From Lophius americanus (lineage: Eukaryota > Chordata > Actinopteri > Lophiiformes > Lophiidae), in NCBI GenBank assembly GCA_037951165.1, contig JBBDHG010000124.1, positions 2,791,001 through 2,855,000 on the forward strand: a stretch of DNA of 64,000 bases, written 5' to 3'. The translations under genes were made by a program, and so were the position numbers. Positions 1 through 10,151 of the stretch are shown here, in pieces (position 1 is the stretch's first letter; the number at the start of each line of letters is the position of its first letter). Under the pieces are notes generated by a model. It was not told where the DNA came from. It did no database searches and worked only from the letters and a program-made list of their open reading frames with translations.

Positions 1-2550
1 AAACATATTTCCGGATGATTTATGAGACGTGTTGTTTCCTGGACTGAAGATTGGACAGAAGACGTGTTTGGATCATTTACTGACAGAGATAATAGGGACG
101 TGATCACATGACAAACTTTAACCATTTATTAAACATCATATCAACAGAGTTTCTTTCAAATCCCTCAAGTTTACTGATTAACAGCATCTTTATCATCCTT
201 TACAGGTATGCATCTCATCATCAGCGGAAATAACTGGACCTGTTTTTATTATTATATACAGACAGAGAACAGTATAATTGTGACATAGAAGTACTGATTT
301 ATGGACACAGAATTATATCCCAAATACAGGTAAATGTTTTACAGGAATATAAATCAGTTTATTCTTCTTGTCACTCTGTTTCGAAATCAGAACAACTTTA
401 AACTTTTAACCCTATTTGGTCCTGCTCAGTTGTTTGGTTGAATACTTTTTGAGTTGCTATTTCTTATTGAAAAATGTGATTGAACCTGTTTATAATATGA
501 TGCAGTGGCAGAATGTTTATGATAAAGAGAAAGGGGCCAAGGATGGAGCTCTGGGGGTCACCACAGGTCAAAGGGGCCACCGAGGAGAAGGCGTTAACCA
601 CGGCTACTGAGAAAGTCTGACTCCATAAGTAGGATTTCTTTTGTTATATTAACGCTCACTAAACACGATTATGTAACTTCATACATCCAAAACAGAATAA
701 TAACCCTAAAACAAAAAGTTGAGATAATCTAATTAAAATCACAATATTTTCCACTGAAATACAAAATCCCATCATGAAAAAGTGTAATAAGTCAGATTCT
801 TTTTTTTACTGTTTAAAAGCAAGTTTGACCAAACTATTTGTGGGTTAAGGTTAATTTAGATGTCTGAAATTAATTAAATTGATTAATTCCCCAAAGAATG
901 AAAATGTGAAAATGAATATTTTTCTTGGTGAGGACGTTAAAGAGCTAAGATTATTTTAAATGAAGGTTCAGCTAATCTCTTTCATCAGATCTGTGAACCA
1001 AAATCAAATAATTTAATCACATTATTAAGGTAAAAGATAACGAAACCATGGATCGAGTAAATGAGACTCATCTCTTAAAACATTATGATTATAATTATTA
1101 TGAGTTTCCAGCTAACTCAACTGACACACAACAATGCAACAAAATTCAATTTGTTTTCACGAACTTAACTGTTTATTCTGCTCTACATGAAATAATTTAG
1201 GGAAAATGTAATGTTTTAACTGTTGTGATCAAGCAATTCACTCCAAATTATTAAGTTGCATCAGATCAATCCATTTTTGTGGGTTCAAGAAGTCTTAATT
1301 TGAAATAATACCCGTTAAAGGGAGCGTCGTCTAAAAAACTAACATAAATATTAGGTATTCATTGATCCGTGTGTACGTTTGTTGAATTAAACTAAAAAAG
1401 TTCAATTTTTGAGGGTGGAAATGTTACCTATAGCAGCAAACCACCTGTCTTCACACGACGATTCAAATGTTGCCATTTTCTGGGGAAAGATCCTGATTGG
1501 TCCTCAGAAGAGCACGACATCATCATCATCATTTTCTCTGAATAAATCCCAAAACACAACAATCATTTATCTTTCTGTAAACGCTTATCCTAGTGGTGTT
1601 CTGGGGGACGAGGGGGGGGCAAATCCCAGCTGACATTGGGTGAGATCACCTACATTCACATCAATGCGTGACTTCACACCCCATCATTTTTGCTGGTTTG
1701 CTAGTTTTGCGTATTGTTGTTTTGCATTCGTACGTCAATGTCGTGAAAATGATCCTGTGTGGTTGGGGGGCAGTTTCACAATTATTGCGTTTTGCTCATT
1801 TACACACTGATGAAAACAGTATCCTTTCAAATGTTTGATTTTCAGGCCCCTAAAACGCTGTTGTCTTCTAAAGATGAGGTCAAAACTAAACAGACATCTA
1901 AAACAACTGCTGTGTAATGTCTCCCCTGACGGTCACCAGTTCCTACACAGGTTCTTGGACTGTGGATGGATGTTGCAGAACCTGAAGGGAACCCACTCAA
2001 AACATTGGAGAAGATGGAGACCCCAAACAGATGGTCCGAGGTTCTCATCTGGATTTGAACCCAGAACTTTCTCATTGTGATGCAACGATGTAATGAATAC
2101 TTAAAAGTGTAGATTTGGAAGAACGTGTCCTGCTGACATGGGTTCATGTCAGAGTCAGATGATCAGGAGACAATCATTTTTTTTTACAGGATTCTGTCTT
2201 ACTTTTCTCTTGATCTTAAACTCAGTCTTAAATTAGCAGGATTTAGAGGTGATCAACGTGTCTGAGCTTCATCTCCTCCAAACATCTCCTGTTCGATCTT
2301 TGGCTCATGTCCCACTCCTCCAGCAGGTCTCATGAAGATCCATCCAGTAGTTTGTGTCTGATCCTGCTAACACACACAAAAAAACAAACAAACAAACAAA
2401 CTTCCCTGATGGAGCTAATGAAGTCCTTCTCTTCAAGTCACAATTTTATTGCTCCCAGAATGCTTTGCAGCTTACAGCATGCCATTGTAGTGGCGCTGAT
2501 AAACCAGAATACTGTACAGGTTTTACTGTAAATGATAATGGTAATAAAAC
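1..2550. other. AT-rich intergenic DNA, no gene seen
   Basis: No convincing coding exon is present. Near 2030-2095 there is a stretch resembling a dispersed teleost repeat (a TTTGAACCCAGAACTTTCTC-like core). A CAT run lies near 1520 and an (AAAC)n run near 2378-2400. Equivalent DNA lies at 13370-15919, 26732-29281, 40106-42654 and 53696-56245. Confidence 0.6.
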
Positions 2551-2599
2551 GTTTACAGTGTAGAGACAGAAACCAAAGGCCTTCTATTACACTGTAAAC
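2551..2599. repeat. 12-bp inverted repeat, MITE-like
   Basis: GTTTACAGTGTA (2551-2562) is followed after 25 bases by its exact reverse complement (2588-2599). The surrounding DNA (TTTACTGTAAA, a CCAGAATGCTTTGCAG-like core) resembles small non-autonomous DNA transposons of fish, but no target duplication was identified. Copies lie at 15920-15968, 29282-29330, 42655-42703 and 56246-56294. Confidence 0.5.
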
Positions 2600-2689
2600 T
2601 TTAACAAGTTGACTTTACTGGAAATGAATTGGAGAAATAAGTAAAGTTGATCATTCCTTTAAGGTTGAACAAACTGTATTAAGTCTTAA

Positions 2690-2711
2690 CTCGGTCACCA
2701 TGGTGACCGAG
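2690..2711. promoter_or_regulatory. 22-bp perfect palindrome, candidate RFX X-box
   Basis: CTCGGTCACCA is followed directly by its exact reverse complement. The core GTCACCATGGTGAC fits the RFX-factor X-box pattern GTNRCC-N2-GGYNAC. It lies about 700 bp upstream of the TATA box and is unchanged in all units (16059-16080, 29421-29442, 42794-42815, 56385-56406). Binding is inferred from the motif only. Confidence 0.45.
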
Positions 2712-2975
2712 GATAATTGAGTTTGCTTCAGTTGGTTCTGGGTGGATGTTTGCCTCATCATCAAACTTCATCACCACAGAAGAAGAAGGAATCAAACATC
2801 TTATGTTGATTCTGTCAATAATAATAATAATAATTGGTGTTTCATTCTCTCATTATCCTCGCTAAATGTGGGGGTAGTGGTTGACATCCTCTATGAAGCA
2901 AGATGTTCTGCTCCACAGGGTTCTTCTCAGTGAGGTCAATGAGGGCAGCATCATCAGCAGATAAAAGATCTCAGA

Positions 2976-3158
2976 TCAGTTGCTCCGCATCTTTGTTTGA
3001 GTTTGGTACCGGATGTAGACGCCGTCTCTGACTTCAGCATCTCCAGTGGTCTTCTGGAGCGTCATGATGAAGAAGATGGTGAGAAGAGCTGGAGCGAGGA
3101 CACAGACCAGTTTGACTTCATTGACTGGTAGCTGATCCACAGAAGATTCTGTTATTGT
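2976..3158 (-). other. Cryptic minus-strand reading frame with a membrane segment (unit 1)
   Basis: An open frame of 60 codons plus stop reads leftward from 3158. It has a short acidic stalk (ESSVDQLPVNEVK), about 17 hydrophobic residues (LVCVLAPALLTIFFIMT) and a charged tail ending KMRSN. It could be a last exon entered through a phase-1 acceptor ending ATAACAG, but the pyrimidine tract is poor and no partner exon was found. It resembles the tail of a type I membrane protein, though I cannot name a family. It may be an exon remnant left by the original duplication. Confidence 0.3.
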
Positions 3159-3364
3159 TCATGATTCTGGTGTCATTAGTTCAGGAGACATAAAAGCAGC
3201 CCGGTGTCAGTTTTCAACAATCAACCTGATCTGGAACCAAACCAACCAGGCAGTGGTTCATGAAGACTGTCAGGAAAACAGGTCAGAGTCCAGGGTTACA
3301 CAGTGAAATCATCTTCCCCAGCATGTTGCAGAATCGGGCCAACATCAGTTGATACTGCCGCCCA

Positions 3365-3413
3365 CACGCCCACGTGGGCGTGACTCAGCGCGGTTCAGGT
3401 GTGTGTATATAAA
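3365..3413 (+). promoter_or_regulatory. Core promoter of lectin gene 1: palindrome, AP-1, TATA
   Basis: CACGCCCACGTGGGCGTG (3365-3382) is a perfect 18-bp palindrome centred on the E-box CACGTG. Its arms also resemble GC-box/Egr sites. It overlaps a consensus AP-1 site TGACTCA (3381-3387). A TATA box TATATAAA lies at 3406-3413, so transcription should start near 3436. The noncoding first exon would then be about 3436-3489, ending in the strong donor ACAG/GTAAGA. Factor identities are inferred from motifs. Confidence 0.75.
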
Positions 3414-3601
3414 GAGCAGAGCGGCGTCCAGTCGTCACTTAAACCTTCAGCAGAAACCTGAACATCATCTCCTCACCTTTACCTGACAGGTAAGACACCT
3501 GCTGGCTCCTCCTCCTGCAGTGAAGATCATGGTTCTGCTGTCTCTGTTTCTTTACTGCCAGGTCTGTTTCCTCCACAGAGAACAATCTGTAGATCATCAC
3601 C

Positions 3602-6453
3602 ATGAAGACGGTCCTGGTCCTCTCCATCCTCCTCTGTGCTGCCTTTGCAGGTCAGATCATTCAGACGCACATTAGGATCCATGTTCTCAGGAGCTCTTCT
3701 CTAACATGCTGTTCTTGTTGTGGTTCCCTCTGCAGCTCCAGCTGAAGAAAAAGCTCCAGGTCAGTATTGAAGCTCTTTGTTTGAACACACACAGTCAGTC
3801 AGACGTGCTTCTATCTGACTCCAACATTCATGTGGTCCTTCCACAGGAGCAGCAGTGGAGGTTGTGAAAGAAGAAGTGGCTGCTGCACCAGGTGAGTCTC
3901 TTCTCTGAAGGTCCTTCAGGTGATGTCAGGATGGAGATTCTCTGCACACAGAGAGACTTTTGAGCCTAAAATAAACCCAGTTGTGGTTAAAATGTTAATC
4001 TCTGGAGGCTGTGAAGTGCAGCTCTATGAATGCAGGTGGATTTGATCGTTGGGGGAGCAGGGACGGCCAGGTTGGCTGTTTGACCTGCAGGACTGATGAC
4101 ATCATTCTGTGCTGCGGCCTAATCTGCTCATGCTAATGAGTTCCTGTTAGCATGATGTCATAGCTTGAGGTCTGATGAAGCTGTTTGTGTTTCAGAGATG
4201 GAGAACATGATGATGGAGACAGAAGATGTGAAAGAAGTTCTGCCAGAAGATTCTGTTCCTGTTCTTGGAGACGGTAATCAGACAGGACTTTTATATAAAA
4301 CGTGTTTATTTAGACTCACATCTAGACATATGAGGAAAGTTACTGTGGTATCCTTAACCACTGTTAAAGAAACTTAATGCATTTTCCCTGAAAAACAAAA
4401 AAGTTGACAGAGACAAAATTCAAGTGCAATTTGACTAATCTCATTTTCACCAATATCTTAGGTCTTTATTTCCAACTCCTACTAGTGTTTCGCTCCTTCA
4501 GAGCAGGAGGACCATCAGGGTATTTCTGCAGGTGTCTGCAAGTTACTCCTCTCTCTCTTCTGTCTCTCTGCAGCTCGCAATAACTTCTGTCCAGACCACT
4601 GGACCCGCCAAGGCTCTCGCTGCTACGTCTTCGTCAGTAGTAGCTTGAGCTGGTACAAAGCTAAGGTATTGATACGCTAACACCTCTATGCTAAGCTAAC
4701 ACTTGTTCTATAACACGGAGGCTTAGAGACTCTGGATGGTGATGGTTTCTGTTGGTAGGTCAGGAACTCAACACACTTCCATGTAGAGGACGAAGGTGAA
4801 GACTTGAAATGTTACAAAGACGCCTCTGTGCTTCCTCTGTCCAACAGGAGCACTGCCAAATCCTGGGAGCTCACCTGGCCTCGGCCACCAACCCCAGAGA
4901 GTACACCTTCCTCCAGCAGATGACAAAGACAGCTGGTCAGAGCATGGCATGGATGGGAGGCTTCAACGTGCAGGTATGAATGCATGAAGAAGAATCACCA
5001 GGTCCAGACCAGGTCCGGTCCAGAGACTTTCACGAGATTCCTGACACTCTTGCTCTTTGTCTCTCAGGGAACCTGGATGTGGAGCGACGGTGAAGGTTTC
5101 TATTACAACAACTGGTACTCCTCCTCCACCCCCAGCACCAACTCCTGCTTGTTCTTACGCTCCTCCTGTAAGTCCTCCTGTTAGTTTTGGTCCGATAGAG
5201 ACATCGTCTTTATCCTGTTTGTTTACTCAGAGGGGAAACGACATGAAGGAAACATAATAATAATAATACATTTAATTTATAATGCACTTAACATGAAGAC
5301 ATCTTTGTCAAAGCCTGACTTTAAGTCAAGGGAACATTCACCAAACTAGTGACGGTTTTAGAAGGTGCTCTCTTTCTACATGTTTTGATATGTGATCCAG
5401 ATCAGGGAGAACCAGAATCTTTTTTAATCTTCATTAACTTCAGTTTGTACAGAAAGCAGCAACCAGATTCTTCACCAAAGCCAAACAGAGAGACGTTATT
5501 CCTCCCGTTTCAGCCTCCCGTCATCGGCTTGCGGTCACTTTTAGAAATGATTTCAGAATTTTGTCGATAACTTTTAAGGTCTGTTCTGGACTCACTCTGA
5601 AATACATCAAAGGTGATGTCCTGACTCATTACATCGAAACCTGAGGTCCTTTCAGCCGTCCTTTAATCCAGGCTAAGGACCAAGGAAGGCCAGGTCTTCT
5701 CAAGCTCTCTGGAATAATCCTGATGGGATCAGACTGTTATGATCCATAACCTCTTTTGAATCGGGTTTTAAACACATCTCTAAGAATGCACTTTAGGGGG
5801 TCTTGGTCCAAACGTTGCTGTATTTACTGAATTTAAATGTAACTGGGAGCGTTGTGAGTCAAAGGAGACTTATTCCCCGTTTAGATGACACTTCCTCTTC
5901 TTCTTTCAGTTATTCCCCTTCGGGGTCGCCACAACGGATCCTCCCATCCTAATTTAAAGCCGGTACATTGCTAACTTATGGAACCTGGCAGTTGTTATTA
6001 ATCCGGCCAATGACCAATACAGTTTGAAATCAGTTTTATGTTGCGCATGTTTACTTAGCATAGGTTTTACGCCGGAAACAACCCTCCCCATTTATCCGGG
6101 CTTGGGTCCGGCCTTAGAAGTTCACTGGCTTCTGACCCCTCGTTGGCTTAGTTCCCCATTTAGGTGACACCAATTAGATTGCTATCTTGTGCAGAGATGG
6201 AAATTGAAGCTTTGGAACCTCAGATCAAAAACGTACATTTCAGGCCGCCAAAATGTTGTTGTAATTAAAATTGTCCATTTGTCATCCATGCAAATATAAA
6301 ATTAGACTTTTAATAAAGGGAAGAGAGTAAAACATGAATTACTACAATTAATGATGTTTCTTTTTGTTAAATCTAATCTCAGATGGATGGGGAAACTACA
6401 ACTGTAACCACGCACAAAGCTTCATCTGCTCCAAGGACCCTTTCAGCTGTTAA
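3602..6453 (+). CDS. Secreted C-type-lectin-like protein, copy 1 (spliced)
   Basis: Coding exons: 3602-3650, 3736-3759, 3847-3891, 4196-4273, 4574-4665, 4848-4973, 5068-5167, 6383-6453 (194 residues). Exon 2 starts at 3579, all introns are GT-AG, and AATAAA lies at 6632-6637. Residues 1-16 (MKTVLVLSILLCAAFA) form a signal peptide. Residues 17-65 are an acidic, Ala/Glu/Val-rich segment from three phase-1 exons. Residues 71-187 form a long-form C-type lectin domain with six canonical cysteines (71, 82, 99, 165, 179, 187), a WMGG core at 131-134, WMWSDG at 141-146 and FIC at 185-187. The sugar-site motifs are degenerate: TPS replaces EPN/QPD and WGN replaces WND, so calcium-dependent sugar binding is doubtful. 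A seventh cysteine is the last residue, 194. Copy 1 has Thr116, Ser171 and His181. The family resembles fish ladderlectin, nattectin-type lectins and type II antifreeze proteins. Membership is from motifs and the exact role is unknown. Confidence 0.87.
5441..5795 (+). mobile_element. L2-type retrotransposon fossil in the last intron (unit 1)
   Basis: Conceptual translation across frameshifts gives the C-terminal part of an L2/CR1-like reverse transcriptase open reading frame. It starts AATRFFTKAKQRDVIPPVSA and continues through a FRNDFRILSITFKV block, an SRLRTK block, a LWNNPDGIRL block and a final LNTSLRMHF block. Several stops and frame changes show it is dead. It is sense to the host gene and lies well inside intron 8. 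Confidence 0.7.
5873..6170. mobile_element. About 260-bp insertion bounded by a 19-bp direct repeat
   Basis: TTCCCCGTTTAGATGACAC (5873-5891) and TTCCCCATTTAGGTGACAC (6152-6170) match at 17 of 19 positions and flank about 260 bp. The inside holds a CCCCTTCGGGGTCGCCACAACGG-like core common in dispersed teleost repeats. The flanks look like an aged target-site duplication. Copies lie at 19239-19536, 32604-32901, 45974-46270 and 59565-59862. Confidence 0.5.
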
Positions 6454-7051
6454 CTTGGAGCCTTGGGAAGGACCCGCCGGGATCTTTCTTCTGTTTGAAT
6501 CCAAACCATCAACTTTGTTGTGTCTCAGTGATTTATTTACACTTTCTTGTTTTGTTTTCTTAAGAGTGTGAAATGATAAAATGTTAAAAAGTGAAAAGTA
6601 CTTTTTGTTTGTGATTGATGATGTTTGATAAAATAAATGTTATAAGAACAGAATAATGTCAGATCTTCCTTGTGACCTGAGTGGTAATCTGAGTCATTCC
6701 AGAGGAAAGAAACCAACAGACGGATGGTTCAGGATGTAGAACTGAACAAGTTACCATTAAACTACCTGGAAGACTGGACCTTAAAAAGAGTCCATCAGAA
6801 CACTTGTCACAGCTTCAGGACCTGGTTGTTACTCTAATCATCATCATGTTCAGTATTAGTTTACAGCAACATTATCAAGTGATACATTTCATTTATGACT
6901 CTATAGTATCATTAGAAGGAAAAATATAACGCTCAGTATCATGCTGATATATTTGGATGACATGTCTTGTCTAATAACTGTTTGATTCAGTTTCTATGTG
7001 ATACCCTGGGAAAGAACGTTACATGTTTTGGAAAGTGAAGTCCAATACAAA

Positions 7052-7145
7052 CATATCATTCGCATATACACACAAACATGATCCTTAGTCTAACTACATA
7101 AAACTATATCATTAGCCTATACAGACACACATGATCTTTAGTCTA
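7052..7145. repeat. Imperfect tandem duplication, 52-bp period
   Basis: The stretch starting CATATCATTCGCATATACAC at 7052 recurs in diverged form at 7104, both ending in a CTTAGTCTA/TTTAGTCTA motif. It lies just left of the 3' end of the minus-strand retrotransposon. Copies lie at 20410-20503, 33783-33876, 47149-47242 and 60736-60829. Confidence 0.6.
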
Positions 7146-7164
7146 AAAACCACAGTTTCAAAAC

Positions 7165-8850
7165 CATTTCTCATCCCGGCCGCTTCACACTCGGCTTTAA
7201 ATCATCACAGTGCGAGCTAGAGGTCAGTATTTGAATGTGCCAATAGCACCACATCATCCGAAAAAAGCAGAGACGGGACCCTAAGACCACTGAACCCGAG
7301 ACCCTCCGCCACTTGGCTACGCCTAGAAATTCTGTCCATAAAAATTTGATGACCACATAATGTTGCAGAGGCGTGTCAGCCATGACAGCCATACAACATC
7401 CAGAGCTTTCAGATACTCAGGGCGGATCTCATCCACCCCCGGGACGTTGCCACCGCGGAGTTGTATAACAGCCGCAGCAACCTCAGCCCCAGTGAACAGT
7501 GGATCCACCTCCAAGTCATTCCGCTCTGGTTCCTCCTGGGAATACGTGTTGGTGGGATTGAGGAGATGCCCAGAGTATTCCTTCCACCGCCCGACAACTT
7601 TCTCAGTTGAGTTCAGCAAATACCCATCCAGCCCGTCAACAGAGTGGAAACAATGACCACTTTCCCCACCTGAGACGCCGGACAGTTTACCAGAATTTCT
7701 TCTAGGCCGACCGAAATTCTTCTTCCATGGTGTCAGCAAACTTCTCCCACGATCGGGTTTTTGTCTCTGTGACTACCACAGCGACGTGTCGCTTGGCCTG
7801 CCGGTAGCTGTCAGCTGCTTCAAAAGTCGATCAATGATCTGCGACCTAGGGTGTCCTGGTGCCAAATGCACTGGTGGACACCCTTTTGTTTGAACATGGT
7901 GTTTGCTATGGACAAACTGTGACTAGTACAGAAGTCCAATAACTGAACACCACTAGGGTTCAGATCAGGCAGGCCAGTCCTCCCAATTCCGCCACTCCAG
8001 GTCTCACTGTCATTGCCCACGTATGCATTCAAGTCTCACAGTAGGACAATGGAGTCCCCAGTTGGGGTGCTTTCCAGCACCCGCTCCAAGGACTCCAGAA
8101 AAGGTTGGTTCTCTGAACTGCTGTTTGGCGCATAAGCGTACACAACAGTCAGGACCCGTTACCCAACCCGAATGCGCAGGGAAGCAATCCTTTCATCCAC
8201 TGGGGTAAACCCCAATACATGGGCAGAGAGCTTCTCTTCCGCCTCTCAACTGAAGCAACTCCAGCATAGTAGAGGGTGCAGGTTGGTCCCCCATCGAGAA
8301 GGCAGGTTCCAGAGCCATGGCTGTGTGTAGAGGCGAGCCCGACTATATCTAGTCTGTGCCTCTCAACCTCTCGCACAAGCTCAGGCTCCTTCTCCATCAG
8401 TGACGTAACATTCCATGAACCCATCGTCAGCTTTTCTAGCCGGGGATTGGACCGCCAAGGCCGCTGCATATTCCTACTGCCCGATCCACAATGCACCGAA
8501 CCCCTGCGGATTCCTCCGTGGGTGTTGGGCCCATCGGAGGACGGACCGATGTCCATGCTTTGGGCTAAACCCGACCGAGCCCCATGGGTGAAGGCCTGGC
8601 CACCAGACGCTCGCTGGCGGGCGGGCCTCTACTCCGGGCCTGGCTCCAGGGTGGGGCCCCGGTAACCCTCCGGGCAAAGTACTTCAGTCCTTGATTTTTC
8701 CTCTCATCAGGGGTCTTGACCGCTCTTTGTCTGACCCTTCCATTAGGACCTCTTTGCCATGGGAGACCCTACCAGGGGCAAATTGCCCCAGACAACACAG
8801 CTCCTAGGTACTCAAACCCCTCCACCACGATAAGGCGGCGGTTGTCGAAG
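7165..8850 (-). mobile_element. Decayed non-LTR retrotransposon with endonuclease and RT remnants (unit 1)
   Basis: Read on the minus strand from about 8850: a GC-rich 5' leader; the start of an APE-type endonuclease (LTMGSWNVTSLMEKEPELV near 8430-8370); a GNDSETW / DLNPSGV / HQDTLGRRSLIDF endonuclease block (8020-7820); a linker reading VGRWKEYSGHLLNPTN; the RT N-terminal block PGVDEIRPEYLKALD (about 7440-7390); and finally DRISRRSQ and FSDDVVLLAHS (about 7340-7220). Large pieces are missing between the endonuclease and linker and between the RT N-terminus and the FSDD box, and stops occur. It is dead. The family is one common in teleosts and often annotated as craniofacial-development-protein-2-like. 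Its exact clade (RTE-like or related) is not resolved. Confidence 0.8.
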
Positions 8851-8859
8851 GGGTCATAA

Positions 8860-9870
8860 CTGAATTTAACTGAGAATAATCTGATTTACAATTTCACCGA
8901 AGACCTAAGACAGACATTCTAATACTATATTTAGTTTTACTTAAAGACACTTTTAAATAAATTGGTTTAAAATACAAATCAATATGAATTCCAAAGGTAT
9001 TCTTTTTTGAGCACTTAAAAGCAGCCACCAATGTCCACCATAAGCCGCATTGTAAGAGACAAAACAAGACTTTAATATAGAAAACAGGATGATAATGGTG
9101 ATGATAAGGCGCTGAATCTGGTAGTTTCTATTTCACTATGCTGTTGCTGCTGCTGCTGATGGTTTTTTCTGTGCTATCGGAAAGTGCTAAATTTTCGACA
9201 TTGTATTTTTTAGTCTCAGATTTATTGTAAAAAACAATTATGCAAAGGACCGTTATAAGACATCACTTTTTTGACTTGTAAAAATTGTCTTGGTTTTATG
9301 ATAAATAGTTTAAGTAGAAACGTTCATGTCAATGATGTTTCGCATGAAAAACAATCCAAAGGAATAATTTTATCTCAAAGAAAGGAATTCATTATTGTGT
9401 TTGTTGAGGTGAACTTCAGAATGTGAGCTTTATTTTCATGAGACAATGAAGAATATAATAATCCCATGTATACCTCTTCACTCTTTAATTTTGGCCAATA
9501 CATTATTTGCATATGAACTGCATAATTAAAAAAGAGCAATTTAGGGAATATAATTTAGTGATATCCAAGGTGAATAATCTGAAATTATGATTCATCTATC
9601 CAATAAGACATATAATACATCAAATTGAATTGTTATTACCACTGAACTACGGCTAGCAAAAAAAAGAAAAGAAAAAAGTGCCTACTCCTCCGTCTGCTGT
9701 TGAAAACCTTTTTCACTGTAATTCTCTGATCCACCTAATGTAAGGCGGTTTATAGCTTAAGGGTGCCACAGAGTGTTCAGTATGACTATTTTCATGTCTG
9801 TATGTTAGGTAGAACACCCGGTCCTCACATTGTGGGTCTTTTTCTCCTGGTCCTCATAAAGAGTTATGTA
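8860..9870. other. AT-rich DNA without recognisable gene
   Basis: No exon, RNA gene or known element was seen apart from a GCTGCTGCTGCTG run near 9140 and an A-rich tract near 9660. Equivalent stretches are 22218-23228, 35591-36601, 48963-50166 and 62260-63463. Units 4 and 5 also carry the 167-bp segment and about 26 extra bases (near 49811-49836 in unit 4). Confidence 0.6.
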
Positions 9871-9875
9871 CAAGA

Positions 9876-9876
<1 letters not shown>

Positions 9877-9939
<63 letters not shown>
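9877..9939. repeat. (GT)n microsatellite 1, unit 1
   Basis: About 31 uninterrupted GT units. The tract length differs in every unit. Confidence 0.98.
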
Positions 9940-9942
<3 letters not shown>

Positions 9943-9975
9943 TGTGCGTTTGTGAGTGTTTGTATAAGAGAGAGA

Positions 9976-10151
9976 GATAAGATAAACCTTTATTAGTCCC
10001 ACAATGGGGAAATTGCAGGATTACGGCAGCAAGAGCATTTTACAGAATACAGAATAACAGAGCAACATTGTGTAAAATTAAATTAAATTAAATGTGCAGT
10101 AGTGGACATGTTGGGTAGTGTATTGTCCCATAGTGCAAAGTGCAAGTGAGG

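Noticed and set aside
416..610. 64-codon frame conserved in all units
   Set aside because: It has a non-ATG start and no domain. Its conservation only reflects the recent duplication, and it changes freely in the diverged unit 4 copy.
1842..2147. 101-codon minus-strand frame
   Set aside because: It overlaps a dispersed-repeat core, has no domain and shows several amino-acid changes in unit 4.
4131..4152. ATGCTAA...TTAGCAT inverted repeat in intron 4
   Set aside because: Only 7-bp arms with a 10-base loop, too weak to claim as a regulatory or structural element.
4165..4377. 70-codon frame starting in the intron before exon 5
   Set aside because: It contains real exon 5 codons but runs through intron sequence on both sides. 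The spliced gene model explains it.
4768..4950. Minus-strand frame opposite exon 7
   Set aside because: It is antisense shadow of the lectin-domain exon with no protein-like features.
5057..5257. Proline-rich frame (TPPPPPAPTP) overlapping exon 8
   Set aside because: It is a shifted-frame shadow of the Ser/Thr-rich loop exon and continues into the intron.
9763..10002. Cys-Val and His-Thr repeat proteins
   Set aside because: They are translations of the GT/CA microsatellite in both strands, not genes.
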